DNA from: Teredinibacter turnerae
GTDB taxonomy: Bacteria > Pseudomonadota > Gammaproteobacteria > Pseudomonadales > Cellvibrionaceae
NCBI RefSeq assembly: GCF_037935975.1
Contig: NZ_CP149817.1
Span: 3,596,001-3,660,000 of the forward strand
Reading direction: 5' to 3'
Length of the DNA stretch: 64,000 nucleotides
Under the pieces are notes generated by a model. That model saw only the letters and a program-made list of their open reading frames with translations, did no database searches and was not told where the DNA came from. How positions within the stretch are numbered: position 1 is the first letter of the stretch; each line of letters begins with the position of its first letter. Position numbers and translations under genes: made by a program. Below are positions 43,822 through 55,372 of the stretch, one piece after another.

Positions 43822-44583
43822 ATGCGAGTTGTGCCTCTTGCTATTTTTGTTTTTGCCCTTGGTCTCGCAACTGTTTGTCACGCGGCGACTGTAAGGGTGG
43901 CTGTGGCTTCCAATTTTTCTGGGCCGATGAAGAAGATCACCCAAGAATTTGAGGCAAGCAGCCCGCATAAAGTAGTATTGACTTTCGGCTCGTCAGGCAA
44001 GTTTTACGCACAAATCCGTAGCGGCGCGCCCTTCGACGTCTTTTATTCTGCCGATGAACAGAAGCCAACACGGCTTGCTTCAGATCACCTTGCAGAAGCC
44101 AAAAGTCAGTTTTGTTATGCAGTAGGTGTGCTAGCGTTATGGAGCGCAAAACGGCCGCAGGTTGAATTAAACGAGCGAAGCCTATCCAACACCACATTCA
44201 GTAAACTGGCCATAGCAAATCCTCGGCTAGCGCCCTACGGCGCAGCGGCTGTCGACGTTATAAAAAACCTGGGACTTTGGGAGAGATTACAGAAGTCGCT
44301 TGTTCAAGGTGAGAACATCACTCAAACGTTTCAATTTGTGCAAAGTGGTAACGCAGACCTCGGATTTGTTGCACTTTCACAATTGCATTTACAGCCCGAA
44401 CCCTCGACAGATACCTACTGGATTGTTCCTGATTCTCTCCACACGCCCATCCGCCAGGATGCAATACTGTTAAAGCGTGGACTGGATAACCCTGCCGCAG
44501 CTGCGTTACTGGAGTTTACAAAGTCCGCAAAAGCACGCAGTATTATTGAGAATTTTGGTTACCGAACCCCTGGCCCACATTAA
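43822..44583 (+). CDS. modA: Molybdate-binding periplasmic protein ModA
   Basis: ModA captures molybdate for ATP-driven uptake, supplying FeMo-co. The 253-residue protein starts with a signal peptide ([21 protein letters not shown], cleavage after CHA). The mature part begins [18 protein letters not shown] and has the binding residues of the family ([24 protein letters not shown]). It is followed by modB and modC in the same operon. Confidence 0.95.
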   Translation: MRVVPLAIFVFALGLATVCHAATVRVAVASNFSGPMKKITQEFEASSPHKVVLTFGSSGKFYAQIRSGAPFDVFYSADEQKPTRLASDHLAEAKSQFCYAVGVLALWSAKRPQVELNERSLSNTTFSKLAIANPRLAPYGAAAVDVIKNLGLWERLQKSLVQGENITQTFQFVQSGNADLGFVALSQLHLQPEPSTDTYWIVPDSLHTPIRQDAILLKRGLDNPAAAALLEFTKSAKARSIIENFGYRTPGPH

Positions 44584-44594
44584 CTCAATACACT

Positions 44595-45287
44595 ATGGAG
44601 CTGTTTTCCGCTGACGATCTGCAGGCGATATTGTTAACGTTAAAGTTAGCGACCGTTGTAACCTGCGTGCTCATTATCATTGGTACGCCACTGGCTTGGT
44701 GGCTCGTAAACACCCAATCGCGCTGGAAGTCATTTGTGAGCGCACTGGTGGCGCTACCTTTGGTGCTGCCACCCAGCGTTATTGGGTTCTACCTACTCCT
44801 TGCCATGGCCCCTGACGGCCCCATAGGTCGGTTTACAACTCACTTGGGGCTCGGGACCTTGGCCTTCACTTTTCCAGGCCTCGTCCTAGCGTCTGTGGTC
44901 TACTCACTGCCCTTCGTAGTGCAACCCATCCATAACGCCATCGACGCTCTCGGTAAACGGCCATTAGAAGTCGCGGCCACTTTACGAGCGGGCCCATGGG
45001 ACACATTTTTTAACGTGGTTCTGCCGCTCGCGGCGCCAGGTTTTATCACGGCAGCCGTACTGGGATTTGCCCACACTGTTGGCGAGTTCGGCGTAGTCTT
45101 AATGATCGGCGGCAATATCCCCGGTGTGACCCGGGTGGTATCCGTTCAGATTTACGATCATGTTGAAGCGCTGGATTACGGCCGTGCTCATATGCTTTCG
45201 CTAACGATGATCATTTTTTCGCTTTTGGTATTGGCTGCTCTGTACAGCATTGGAAAACCGTCCGCCCACAAACTGAACAGGTACTAG
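44595..45287 (+). CDS. modB: Molybdate ABC transporter permease ModB
   Basis: The 230-residue inner-membrane permease has about five hydrophobic segments and the EAA-type loop [26 protein letters not shown] that contacts ModC. The family signature [19 protein letters not shown] follows. It lies 11 bases after modA and 5 bases before modC. Confidence 0.95.
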   Translation: MELFSADDLQAILLTLKLATVVTCVLIIIGTPLAWWLVNTQSRWKSFVSALVALPLVLPPSVIGFYLLLAMAPDGPIGRFTTHLGLGTLAFTFPGLVLASVVYSLPFVVQPIHNAIDALGKRPLEVAATLRAGPWDTFFNVVLPLAAPGFITAAVLGFAHTVGEFGVVLMIGGNIPGVTRVVSVQIYDHVEALDYGRAHMLSLTMIIFSLLVLAALYSIGKPSAHKLNRY

Positions 45288-45292
45288 CTTCG

Positions 45293-46366
45293 ATGGCGGG
45301 TATATATATTAAGCTTGAACTTCGACGAACGGACTTCCATTTACGTATTCATACTACGCTGCCGGAGAAAGGAGTAACCGTAATATATGGTCACTCAGGA
45401 TCTGGCAAAACAACACTCTTACGGGCGCTCGCCGGTCTGGAAAACATCCCCGGTGCAGACATTCAGTTTCAAGACAACCTCTGGCAAAAGGCTCAGCACT
45501 TTGTGCCCGTACACAATCGCCCGCTGGGCTACGTGTTTCAAGAATCCAGCCTCTTTGAGCACCTGACCGCGCGCAAGAACCTGTTATTCGCGCAAAAACG
45601 GGCTGATAATAACAGCCACAAAATTGAGTGGGAGCAAGTAGTCGAGCTACTGGGTATTGGTGATCTCCTGGACCGTTTTCCAGCCCAGCTCTCAGGTGGT
45701 GAACGACAGCGGGTCGCCATCGCACGGGCTTTGCTGGTGCAGCCAAAACTCCTGCTGATGGACGAGCCCCTGGCGTCACTCGACCAGGCGCGAAAACGGG
45801 AAATATTACCTTATCTGGACAAGCTAAAACGCGAGCTCGACCTCCCTGTGGTGTACGTTACCCATTCCCCGGAAGAAGTCGCGCACCTGGCAGACTACCT
45901 CGTTGTACTCGACAAAGGAGAGATCGTAGCCAGCGGCAACCTGGCAGAGACGCTGACCCGCCTGGATTTTCCGATTCACCTAGGAGAAGAGGCTGGCGCG
46001 GTACTTGAAGCTAAAGTCGTGGAAAGGGACACGCAGTGGGGCTTGAGCAAGATTCAAATATCCGCTGGTCACCTCTGGTTTCGAGACAATGGTATCGCAG
46101 TGGGAGAGTACGTTCGCATCCGGATATTTGCTCGGGACGTGAGCCTCGCAGTCACACCCCACGAGGATACAAGCATTATTAACTCAATACCCGCTACGGT
46201 TCTGGAGCTCGAGCCCGATAACCACAAAGGTTTAATGCTTGTTAGACTAAAACTCGAAAACGATATTATAGTCGCAAGGGTGAGCACACTGTCGTGCCAC
46301 AAACTAGACGTACGGCCTGGCAAAAAATTTTGGGCGCAAATTAAGTCCGTCGCAATTGTTCAGTAG
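45293..46366 (+). CDS. modC: Molybdate ABC transporter ATPase ModC
   Basis: The 357-residue ATPase has Walker [10 protein letters not shown] (about 33-41), the ABC signature [15 protein letters not shown], Walker [12 protein letters not shown], and the switch His in YVTHSPEE. The C-terminal TOBE domain (from about 280) binds oxyanions and often regulates uptake. No ModE gene is seen in the window. It ends 125 bases before the convergent nafY. Confidence 0.95.
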   Translation: MAGIYIKLELRRTDFHLRIHTTLPEKGVTVIYGHSGSGKTTLLRALAGLENIPGADIQFQDNLWQKAQHFVPVHNRPLGYVFQESSLFEHLTARKNLLFAQKRADNNSHKIEWEQVVELLGIGDLLDRFPAQLSGGERQRVAIARALLVQPKLLLMDEPLASLDQARKREILPYLDKLKRELDLPVVYVTHSPEEVAHLADYLVVLDKGEIVASGNLAETLTRLDFPIHLGEEAGAVLEAKVVERDTQWGLSKIQISAGHLWFRDNGIAVGEYVRIRIFARDVSLAVTPHEDTSIINSIPATVLELEPDNHKGLMLVRLKLENDIIVARVSTLSCHKLDVRPGKKFWAQIKSVAIVQ

Positions 46367-46439
46367 CTGTAGTTTATTGCAGGAAAACGTTGCACTTCAG
46401 ATGATTAATCAGGACGCGAGTTAGAATATCTCGCTTCCA

Positions 46440-46470
46440 CTTGGCAGGCATAATAAGTGTGCCTGCCGAG
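46440..46470. terminator. Hairpin between modC and nafY
   Basis: CTTGGCAGGCA and TGCCTGCCGAG pair over 11 positions (one G-T) around a nine-base loop, between the convergent ends of modC and nafY. No T run, so probably a bidirectional weak terminator. Confidence 0.5.
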
Positions 46471-46491
46471 TGTTAACGGAAAAATCGAATG

Positions 46492-47217
46492 CTAAACGAT
46501 ATCTTCTTCCGAACTGTGTTCAAAGCGAATACGTTTTTCCGCAGAATCACCCAGGTGTTTCGCTAACCATGGCGGTGGCGACCCAGCCATAACCTTTTGG
46601 AGCTCGGCCAGTATATCGGCTGCCTCACCGCCCTCGATCTTTTTGATGGGGTAAACGCCTGCGCGAACAACTTTAGCCGCAGCAGGTCCTCCCACAGAAA
46701 CCACGTACAATACCTGACAATCAGCAATGAGGTTCGCGCGGAACGCGTTGCGATCATCAGAAAGATCAGCTTCCAGGGCGGAGCGTAAATCGATAAGTTG
46801 ATGGGAATCCTCAGTCACCTGATAAACCAAAAACCGTAAGCAACTACCAAAATGCCCATCGAGCCGTTCTGCTGTATTCGACGCGATAGCGACGCGAACA
46901 GAGCGAGCGGGAATCTCATCCAAAGGTTTGGCTTCAGGAAGATCTTCTACATTTGCCTCGCCCCATAAAATACGCACAGCCTCTTTCATCTCTGGCAAGC
47001 CAATGCCTATATCTTCCCCGTCTTCTTCCCCATCGGCGCTGGCGAAACCGGTTTTCAGGTCCGTCACAGTGATCGTGGTTAGGGATTCTTCGTTAATTTC
47101 ACCTTCAATTCGCTGATGAATTATCTCCAGAAGCATGCCTACGTCTATGCCGGGTAGGACCCTGGCTGCCAGTGCAATTCTTAAAGCGGACTCTCTATTT
47201 ATCTGGGGTACGGACAT
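46492..47217 (-). CDS. nafY: NafY-type nitrogenase cofactor-binding protein
   Basis: NafY (gamma protein) holds FeMo-co and binds apo-MoFe protein. The 241-residue protein has an N-terminal helical part, an acidic linker (ASADGEEDGEDIGIG), and the cofactor domain SVRVAIASNTAERLDGHFGSC ending PPPWLAKHLGD. The H-F-G motif matches NifX and is better kept than in nifY here. The location next to rnf is the one known from Azotobacter. Confidence 0.9.
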   Translation of the reverse strand: MSVPQINRESALRIALAARVLPGIDVGMLLEIIHQRIEGEINEESLTTITVTDLKTGFASADGEEDGEDIGIGLPEMKEAVRILWGEANVEDLPEAKPLDEIPARSVRVAIASNTAERLDGHFGSCLRFLVYQVTEDSHQLIDLRSALEADLSDDRNAFRANLIADCQVLYVVSVGGPAAAKVVRAGVYPIKKIEGGEAADILAELQKVMAGSPPPWLAKHLGDSAEKRIRFEHSSEEDIV

Positions 47218-47353
47218 ATGCTACGCCTCAAAAAGGGGAAAGATTCATTACTCAACTAAAGAGGTTTTATATTCCAACAATCAACAGCGCCAAATGGGAA
47301 TTTCAATTCCAAATGGCGTATCTATTAACCTGGCGGTTAAATAGATATTCGGA

Positions 47354-47620
47354 CTAGTCATCGTCATCTTCGTCATCATCATCGTCGTCTAATACGCGGG
47401 TGATTTTCCTGTATATCTCGATACGATCACCTTCTTTTAGCACGTTATTCAGCTTTACGAATCGACCATAAATACCGACTTTGTGGCGTTTAAGATCAAT
47501 ATCCTGACACATGCGTAGAATACCCGACGATTCAATTGCATCACCAACAGTGGTGTTGTCATCCACCTGACACTGCAGCATAACTTGCGTTTCGCCAGCG
47601 TATATCAATCCAACTCTCAT
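47354..47620 (-). CDS. rnfH: RnfH
   Basis: RnfH is a small ubiquitin-fold protein linked to the Rnf complex; the mechanism is unclear. The 88-residue product has GDAIESSGIL, DLKRHKVGIYGRFV and VLKEGDRIEIYRKI. It ends in an unusually long acidic tail of Asp and Glu. GAGGG precedes the ATG. Confidence 0.9.
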   Translation of the reverse strand: MRVGLIYAGETQVMLQCQVDDNTTVGDAIESSGILRMCQDIDLKRHKVGIYGRFVKLNNVLKEGDRIEIYRKITRVLDDDDDDEDDDD

Positions 47621-47935
47621 AGCTTTCTACCCTCAGCCATAACGTTTTACAATCTGTGGTGGTGTATCTTTACAAGACGTCAATAGATGATCTCTATGCT
47701 TGATCTCGCTTGCCCCTGGCACCAGATACGTACGCAAGGAGCAAGCGCTACAACACTCTGCACAAACCGACAATTACACGCCTAGCAACAATTTTGATGA
47801 AAAATCGGTTTACCCAAGTGCTAACTGTATTTTCGGATGTTGCTTCCAGCTATGCGCTTTAATTAGCACTGGACACAGCCAGTTTAATAACAACCTTCTC
47901 TAATCCAGTTCTTTCGTGCAGCCAGCTAAAGTTAC
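47621..47935. other. Spacer between rnfE and rnfH, about 315 bases
   Basis: No gene was recognised. No sigma-54 element with correct spacing was found; rnfH may be read from the rnf promoter or from its own. Confidence 0.4.
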
Positions 47936-48697
47936 CTAGGGTTGAATTGCGACGAGATCTCCGCCCTCATCAGGTTTGCCGGCCGCCGCGATGCGCTCAT
48001 CCACCACCCGCTTTAATGCAATCATAATTCCCAATACGATAAAGCCTCCGGGCGGAAGTATTGCTAAAAGTACACCCGAGTCGACCTCTACAAAAGTAAT
48101 TTCAAGCCATTCAAAGTGGCTACCTAGTAACGATGAAGCGTGGGCAAAGAGCGTACCGCTGCCTAAAATTTCGCGGGCGCCACCCAGCAGAACCAATGCC
48201 CAAGTAAACCCCAACCCCATGCCAACGCCATCAGCTAACGCTGCCATCGGAGGTTGTTTCATCGCAAACGCCTCGGTGCGACCGAGTATCGCGCAGTTGG
48301 TTACAATCAAGGCAATGAACAAGCCTAGAACTTTGTAGAGTTCGTGCATCCAAGCATTCATTGCCAAATCGACCAAGGTTACGGTACCAGCGATAATTGC
48401 AATCATGACTGGATTTCGCACTTGAGCCGGTATGGTATGACGTAAAGCGGATACAAGTACGCTCGAAATGATAAGCACGGCCGTCGTAGCAATTCCCATC
48501 CCTAAGCCGTTGGTGGCAGAGGTAGTTACTGCCATCACAGGGCACAAACCAAGAAGTTGCACCAGTGCAATATTGTTTTCCCAAATCCCGAAACTAAAGT
48601 AATCGCGATAGCGTTTAACAGCTTCACCATTGGTCGACGCGCAGCTAGAGCAGTCGTCGTGAGAATCTGAAGATTGCTCGCTGAGTTCCTGATTCAT
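47936..48697 (-). CDS. rnfE: Rnf complex subunit RnfE
   Basis: RnfE is an integral subunit of the ion-coupled ferredoxin-NAD oxidoreductase. The 253-residue protein has the family core [36 protein letters not shown] (from about 33) and six membrane segments. It is overlapped by rnfG at its start. A charged N-terminal extension with CSSC is seen before the membrane part. Confidence 0.95.
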   Translation of the reverse strand: MNQELSEQSSDSHDDCSSCASTNGEAVKRYRDYFSFGIWENNIALVQLLGLCPVMAVTTSATNGLGMGIATTAVLIISSVLVSALRHTIPAQVRNPVMIAIIAGTVTLVDLAMNAWMHELYKVLGLFIALIVTNCAILGRTEAFAMKQPPMAALADGVGMGLGFTWALVLLGGAREILGSGTLFAHASSLLGSHFEWLEITFVEVDSGVLLAILPPGGFIVLGIMIALKRVVDERIAAAGKPDEGGDLVAIQP

Positions 48698-49350
48698 GAC
48701 TGCTCGTCCCCCGCCTTAGCGTTTTGCAAAAGTTTTCCGGATTGTCTTGCGTAAAATTCAAGTCCGCCGAACACACCTTTTACAACAGCTCGCGGTGTAA
48801 TCGTCGCCCCGGTGAATTGATCGAACTGTCCGCCATCTTTCTTCACCGCCCATTTTTCGCGTGCAGTATTACTTAAAGAAAGACCATTAAAACCGAGTAT
48901 CCAGTCACTTTTATCCGTTTCGATCTTATCGGCAAGGCCCGGTGTCTCCTTGTGACTTAAAGTCCGCAAACCGACTATTTCACCTTCTGGCGTTAGAGCG
49001 AGCATTAAGGTAATTGTGCCGCCATAACCTTCTGTCTCGACCTGGAACACAAATGCGCTCGCTTTTCCATTTTTAGTTGCGGTGTAAACCTGGACCGGAG
49101 ATGACGACAGCGATGTATCAACTATTTCGGTAGCGTTATGGAGCGGGTCATTATCAAAATAAGACTGCGGGAGTACTTGCGCCAATATTGCCTGTCGGTC
49201 TTCCGCCAGCCGGGCCTGAATAGGTGCATAAGTTTGCTGCTGACCAACCACTAAGAGGATTGTCACCACCGCGCATATAAACCCGAGCATTCCTCCCTGA
49301 TAATCAACCCGATTTCGCAAACTCTCTAAATTAATCGCTAAGGCTGTCAT
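48694..49350 (-). CDS. rnfG: Rnf complex subunit RnfG
   Basis: RnfG carries covalent FMN. The 218-residue protein has one N-terminal membrane helix ([17 protein letters not shown]), then a periplasmic FMN-binding domain with the attachment site [14 protein letters not shown]. It overlaps rnfD and rnfE, as expected in one operon. Confidence 0.95.
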   Translation of the reverse strand: MTALAINLESLRNRVDYQGGMLGFICAVVTILLVVGQQQTYAPIQARLAEDRQAILAQVLPQSYFDNDPLHNATEIVDTSLSSSPVQVYTATKNGKASAFVFQVETEGYGGTITLMLALTPEGEIVGLRTLSHKETPGLADKIETDKSDWILGFNGLSLSNTAREKWAVKKDGGQFDQFTGATITPRAVVKGVFGGLEFYARQSGKLLQNAKAGDEQS

Positions 49351-50447
49351 CGTCGTTTGACCTCTCTAGCCAGATCAACAGAAGGAAGTGGTGGTAATGG
49401 CTTGCCACCTGGCAATCGGCCATACACCCTGGGCCGACAATAGCGATCAATCAATGGCGTCAGTGAATTCATAAACAAAACAGAAAACGCCACGGCTTCC
49501 GGGAATCCGCCCCAGTTGCGGATGACAAAAACCAACAGCCCGCAGCCTGCCCCAAATATTAGTTTCGCCAGCCGGCTAATGGGCGAAGTAATCGGATCTG
49601 TCGCGATAAAAAATGCACCCAACAGCACACCACCAGAGGTTAAATGAAACAAAACCCCCGCATAATTATCACTATCAGCCACTTCGAAAATAAGCGAGAA
49701 AATCGCTAGAGTGGCTAACATAGAAACGGGTATTTCCCAGCGAATAATACGCCGCCACATCAAAAACAGGGCGCCGAGCAACACCAATACCTCAGAGGTC
49801 TCACCCATGCTACCTGCACTCACGCCTAGCAGTGCCTCCCACCAAATGAAGTCGTTCGCCAATACATCACTTGCAGATTGTTCTAAGGTTAACGCTGTTT
49901 TCAAATGCCCTAGTGCTGTCGCGCCAGTAAGCGCATCAGGCGCGGGGGCAGATGCGAATGTGATAGAAAGGCTTTGCAGAAAACTTGGCGCGAGCTCCGA
50001 GCCCAAAGGCGCTGGCGCTACCCAGCTGGTTAATTGCACCGGAAAAGTAATGAGCAGCGCTGTACGAGCCAACATGGCCGGATTGAAAATATTCTGACCA
50101 ATACCTCCGTACAACTGCTTACCAACCGCGACACCGAAAAACGCGCCGACAGCACCAATCCACCAGGGAGCCCAGGGCGGCAAAGTAATGGCGATCAGCC
50201 ATCCGGTAAGAAGCGCAGAGCCGTCTAGAACTCGGTACCAGGGTTGCTTCAACCAATATAAGCAAAGCAACTCAGTAAAAACAGCCGCAGAACATGTCAC
50301 CAAAAATAGAAATAATGCAGGCCACCCGAACAGATATAAACCGAACAAGGTACAGGGAACGAGCGCAAAACAAACCTGCAACATTACGTAGGTAACAGAG
50401 TTTCCCGTATGCGCGAAGGGGGACGAAAAAACCGTAGCATCGCTCAT
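49347..50447 (-). CDS. rnfD: Rnf complex subunit RnfD
   Basis: RnfD is a polytopic subunit with covalently bound FMN. The 366-residue protein has about nine membrane segments, the DALTGATALGHLKT flavin site (about 171-184) and GGVLLGAFFIATDPITSP. It overlaps rnfC and rnfG by 4 bases each. Confidence 0.95.
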   Translation of the reverse strand: MSDATVFSSPFAHTGNSVTYVMLQVCFALVPCTLFGLYLFGWPALFLFLVTCSAAVFTELLCLYWLKQPWYRVLDGSALLTGWLIAITLPPWAPWWIGAVGAFFGVAVGKQLYGGIGQNIFNPAMLARTALLITFPVQLTSWVAPAPLGSELAPSFLQSLSITFASAPAPDALTGATALGHLKTALTLEQSASDVLANDFIWWEALLGVSAGSMGETSEVLVLLGALFLMWRRIIRWEIPVSMLATLAIFSLIFEVADSDNYAGVLFHLTSGGVLLGAFFIATDPITSPISRLAKLIFGAGCGLLVFVIRNWGGFPEAVAFSVLFMNSLTPLIDRYCRPRVYGRLPGGKPLPPLPSVDLAREVKRR

Positions 50448-51961
50448 ACAGACTCCTCCTCAGAAGGCGACTTTATCGCTTCAGTCTCTGCGGGTTTTGT
50501 TGCAGTGACCGGTTTCTTTTTAGCCGCTTTTTTAGCTGCTTTTTCGGCTGCTTTGGCTGCTTTCTCCGCTTCAATACGAGCCTGCTTAGCCAAACTCAAT
50601 TCAACCGTGTAATCCATTTTCTTAGCTGCAGTCCGCTTCGCATCCTGCTCGCCCTTGGCGTACTGAAAGTATTGCACTAGGGGAATATGTGAAGGGCAGA
50701 CATAAGCACAAGAGCCACACAAGATACAGTCACGCAAGCCATAGTCATCAGCACCTTCAAAGTCGTCAGCGCGCGAACGCGCTGCCATTTCTAGAGGTAG
50801 CAAGCCCATTGGACAAGCTTCGACACAACTGGCACAGCGGATACACGGCGAAGCCTCAGAGCGCGGCACTTCATGTTTTGCCAAGGCAAGCACACCTGTC
50901 GCGCCCTTTATCGTTGGCACTTGTGTGGAAGGCAACGGCATGCCCATCATCGGGCCTCCGAGAACGAGCTTAGCGGGATCACCGTTTAAGCCGCCACAGG
51001 CATCTATTAGATGCTGAACTGGCGTGCCCACCAGGGCGTTTACATTACGCGGGCGGTTAATCGCACCACCGGCAACAGTTACGATTCGAGAAACCAATGG
51101 CCGTCCGTAGGTTAATGCTTGCTGGATGGCGTATACCGTTCCAACATTGTGTACCAATACGCCAACCGAGGTGCTGCGTGCACCGGCAGGGACTTCCCGC
51201 CCGGTAATCTCCTGAATCAACTGCTTCGCAGATCCCATGGGGTACATTGACGGCACCGCCTCTACTTCCACCATGCCGTAGGGTTCCGCAGCCGCTCGCA
51301 TCGCGGCGATCGCTTCTGGCTTATTGTCTTCGATGGCTATCACAGCTTTATAGGCACGCAAAATATGGCGTATTAATCGAGCGCCCTCGACAATCTCTTC
51401 GGCCTTTTCCCGCATCAAGCGGTCATCGCAGGTTAAAAAAGGCTCACATTCACTACCATTGACCAGCACGGTCTTTATTTCGTGACGCGTACCCTGCTTG
51501 AGCTTCACCGCAGCAGGAAATATAGCGCCGCCCATACCAACGATCCCCGCGTTCGCAACGCGATTGGCCAGGGTTAACGGCTCCTCGTCGTATGGATCAC
51601 CACTGACTCCCGTGTCTATCCAACGGTCCTCTCCGTCTGTCTCGATAACGATTGCCGTCGACTTAAGGCCTGAAGGATGGGGAGCCATTATCTCAGCAAT
51701 TTCAACGACCCTCCCTGAGCTTGACGCGTGAACCGGCGCAGATATTTCCGATGGAGCCACAGCCACCATCTGCCCTTTCAACACTTTATCGCCAACTTTA
51801 ACCACGGGTATTGCGTCGGCACCAGCATGCTGCCGCAGCGGAAGATAAAGGCGTTCAGGTAAGGGAAGATCCAAAATGTGAAGTGCAGCCGATCGATCTT
51901 TATGACCGACTGGATGCACACCGCCGCGAACTTGAGGCAACTTCAATAAACCACGCAACAT
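50444..51961 (-). CDS. rnfC: Rnf complex subunit RnfC
   Basis: RnfC is the peripheral NADH-binding subunit with two [4Fe-4S] clusters. The 505-residue protein shows GIVGMGGAIFPAAVKL (Gly-rich nucleotide/FMN region). The Fe-S motifs are CIRCASCVEACPMGL and CILCGSCAYVCPSHIP (about 375-430). It has a C-terminal Lys/Ala-rich tail (KAAKAAEKAAKKAAKKK). GGGAGG lies before the ATG. Confidence 0.95.
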   Translation of the reverse strand: MLRGLLKLPQVRGGVHPVGHKDRSAALHILDLPLPERLYLPLRQHAGADAIPVVKVGDKVLKGQMVAVAPSEISAPVHASSSGRVVEIAEIMAPHPSGLKSTAIVIETDGEDRWIDTGVSGDPYDEEPLTLANRVANAGIVGMGGAIFPAAVKLKQGTRHEIKTVLVNGSECEPFLTCDDRLMREKAEEIVEGARLIRHILRAYKAVIAIEDNKPEAIAAMRAAAEPYGMVEVEAVPSMYPMGSAKQLIQEITGREVPAGARSTSVGVLVHNVGTVYAIQQALTYGRPLVSRIVTVAGGAINRPRNVNALVGTPVQHLIDACGGLNGDPAKLVLGGPMMGMPLPSTQVPTIKGATGVLALAKHEVPRSEASPCIRCASCVEACPMGLLPLEMAARSRADDFEGADDYGLRDCILCGSCAYVCPSHIPLVQYFQYAKGEQDAKRTAAKKMDYTVELSLAKQARIEAEKAAKAAEKAAKKAAKKKPVTATKPAETEAIKSPSEEESV

Positions 51962-52159
51962 GACGTCGACGCCTCCCGGGACATCTCATTTTTGTATTAG
52001 TCAGACAGAAACTGCACGCTGACACTTACTGCCAAAAAATCTAGATATTCATGCTGGGCGTTGCCAGCACGCATCAAAGTTCAGATACATTCGCTTAAGG
52101 CGAGAGCGATAAAACAGGAATGCCTACAAACCCCTGTGCTAACCCATGTGCGGCCTGGT

Positions 52160-52687
52160 CTAAGCCGCGTGCGGTTTGGGCCAGTGCCAGGTATTGAGCG
52201 AATCTTCTTCGGGTGACATTGATATGCAGTTTTCCGGGCACGCTTCCTGGCATTTTTTGCAGCCGGTACAAGCCGACGATATAACCACATGAATTTGACC
52301 ATTCGCGCCGACCACTGCATCGGTGGGGCACGCTTTAAAACATTTTGTGCAACCGACACATAGCTCTTCATTGATCGCAGCCACCAATGGCTTGGCAACT
52401 TCGCCAACAGAATTTGGATCGATATCCAGTAATTTCGCCAAATCCTCTACCAAGGCCCGACCGCCGGGTGGACAGAAGTTAACTCCAATCTCCCCGTCAA
52501 CGACGGCCTTCGCCGCTGGCGAGCAGCCGGGAAAACCGCATTGGCCGCACTGGCTACCAGGCAAAATATCTTCAATTTCTTTCACCAGCGGGTTTTCTTC
52601 TTCAACCGCAAAAACCTTACCAGCGATGCCCAACAACAAACCCAAACCTGCACCCAAAACTGTAATTGCTAAAATGGCGAGTACCAT
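52160..52687 (-). CDS. rnfB: Rnf complex subunit RnfB
   Basis: RnfB is a membrane-anchored Fe-S subunit that receives electrons from ferredoxin. The product has one N-terminal membrane helix, a CGQCGFPGC four-Cys region in PGSQCGQCGFPGCSPAA, and two [4Fe-4S] ferredoxin motifs (CVGCTKCFKACPTDAV, CTGCKKCQEACPENC). A GTG at 52702 is an alternative start; the ATG at 52687 has GGGG at a suitable distance. It is 175 residues. Confidence 0.93.
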   Translation of the reverse strand: MVLAILAITVLGAGLGLLLGIAGKVFAVEEENPLVKEIEDILPGSQCGQCGFPGCSPAAKAVVDGEIGVNFCPPGGRALVEDLAKLLDIDPNSVGEVAKPLVAAINEELCVGCTKCFKACPTDAVVGANGQIHVVISSACTGCKKCQEACPENCISMSPEEDSLNTWHWPKPHAA

Positions 52688-52729
52688 AATCAGAATCCCC
52701 ACTAATCCTGTATTACGTTAAGACTTAAA

Positions 52730-53311
52730 TTACACACCTTTAACCAAGCCGCTAAACCCGAGAAATGTCATCGCCAGCAAGCCCGCAGTGACAAGTGCCA
52801 CAGGTGGTCCGGCAAAAGCCTTCGGAACCTGGGCGAGCAAGAGGCGTTCGCGAATACCTGCAAATATCACCATAATCAGACAAAAACCCAAGGCCGAACC
52901 GAGCCCGAACACCAATGCCTGAAGAAAGCTTTGTTGCTCGCGTACGCTAATCAGAGGCACACCAAGAACAGCGCAGTTAGTAGTAATTAAAGGTAGGTAA
53001 ATCCCTAGCGAACGGTACAAGGGCGGGCTGAATTTTTTAATCGCCGTTTCAGTAAACTGAACCACACCAGCAATAACCAGGATGTAAGAAAGTATGCGTA
53101 AAAAACCGATATCCAGAGGTTGCAATACATAAGCCTCAAGCAACCAACTACAACCAGATGCTAGTGTCATGACGAACGTCGTCGCTGCACTCATGCCGAT
53201 AGAGGTGTTCAACTTTCCGGACACACCCATAAATGGGCACAACCCCAAAAACCGAACCAAGACCACGTTATTCACCAAGACGGTACCAATAAGCAGGCTG
53301 ATATACTCCAT
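52730..53311 (-). CDS. rnfA: Rnf complex subunit RnfA
   Basis: RnfA is a six-helix integral membrane subunit. The product ([29 protein letters not shown]) is about 193 residues and contains [11 protein letters not shown]. An ATG two codons upstream at 53317 is also possible. It is the first gene of rnfABCDGEH and lies about 45 bases downstream of the -12 box of a sigma-54 promoter. Confidence 0.95.
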   Translation of the reverse strand: MEYISLLIGTVLVNNVVLVRFLGLCPFMGVSGKLNTSIGMSAATTFVMTLASGCSWLLEAYVLQPLDIGFLRILSYILVIAGVVQFTETAIKKFSPPLYRSLGIYLPLITTNCAVLGVPLISVREQQSFLQALVFGLGSALGFCLIMVIFAGIRERLLLAQVPKAFAGPPVALVTAGLLAMTFLGFSGLVKGV

Positions 53312-53356
53312 CGTCATGTATCCCCGTCGCTACAAAATTGTTCTTGATAGCGGCGA

Positions 53357-53372
53357 TGCATCTTGTGTGCCA
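53357..53372 (-). promoter_or_regulatory. Sigma-54 promoter of rnf
   Basis: On the minus strand this reads TGGCACACAAGATGCA: GG-N10-GC with a perfect -24 box. Transcription would begin near 53346. Confidence 0.88.
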
Positions 53373-53480
53373 CGGGTTTTTGCCTGGCCTGGTTTGTCAG
53401 TTTACATACGGTTTTTTTGATTTAGCTTAATTAGGCTACGTGAAAACCGCTAATTCCAGGGCTTGCCGAAGCCTATGAAT

Positions 53481-53496
53481 TGTCGCATTGGCGACA
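53481..53496. promoter_or_regulatory. NifA site between rnf and nifL
   Basis: TGTCGCATTGGCGACA is TGT-N10-ACA with a palindromic core, about 110 bases upstream of the rnf -24 box and about 96 bases upstream of the nifL -24 box. Confidence 0.85.
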
Positions 53497-53524
53497 AAAT
53501 AAAAATTATGTAGCACTGAAATTT

Positions 53525-53540
53525 TGTCAGCTAGACAACA
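53525..53540. promoter_or_regulatory. Second NifA-type site near nifL
   Basis: TGTCAGCTAGACAACA fits TGT-N10-ACA. It is 52 bases upstream of the nifL -24 box. It also contains TGTC-N5-GACA, so other readings are possible. Confidence 0.55.
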
Positions 53541-53591
53541 ATACACCGCATTGTCACATTTCAATCACGGCTTTCCAGGCTCTTTGTCGCT

Positions 53592-53607
53592 CGGCACATT
53601 TTTTGCT
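53592..53607 (+). promoter_or_regulatory. Sigma-54 promoter of nifLA
   Basis: CGGCACATTTTTTGCT: GG-N10-GC with GGCAC and TTGCT. Transcription would start near 53618, about 90 bases before nifL. Confidence 0.8.
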
Positions 53608-53670
53608 CATCCAGATATGGATGGTGCCAAGTACTCATGGATGCAACAAAATGATTTAAGCGCCATATAA

Positions 53671-55317
<1,647 letters not shown>

Positions 55318-55372
55318 AGGGGGGACCTTCAGTTGACGATTCCTTAGGCGTGAAAAACAAGTTGCAGAGAAA

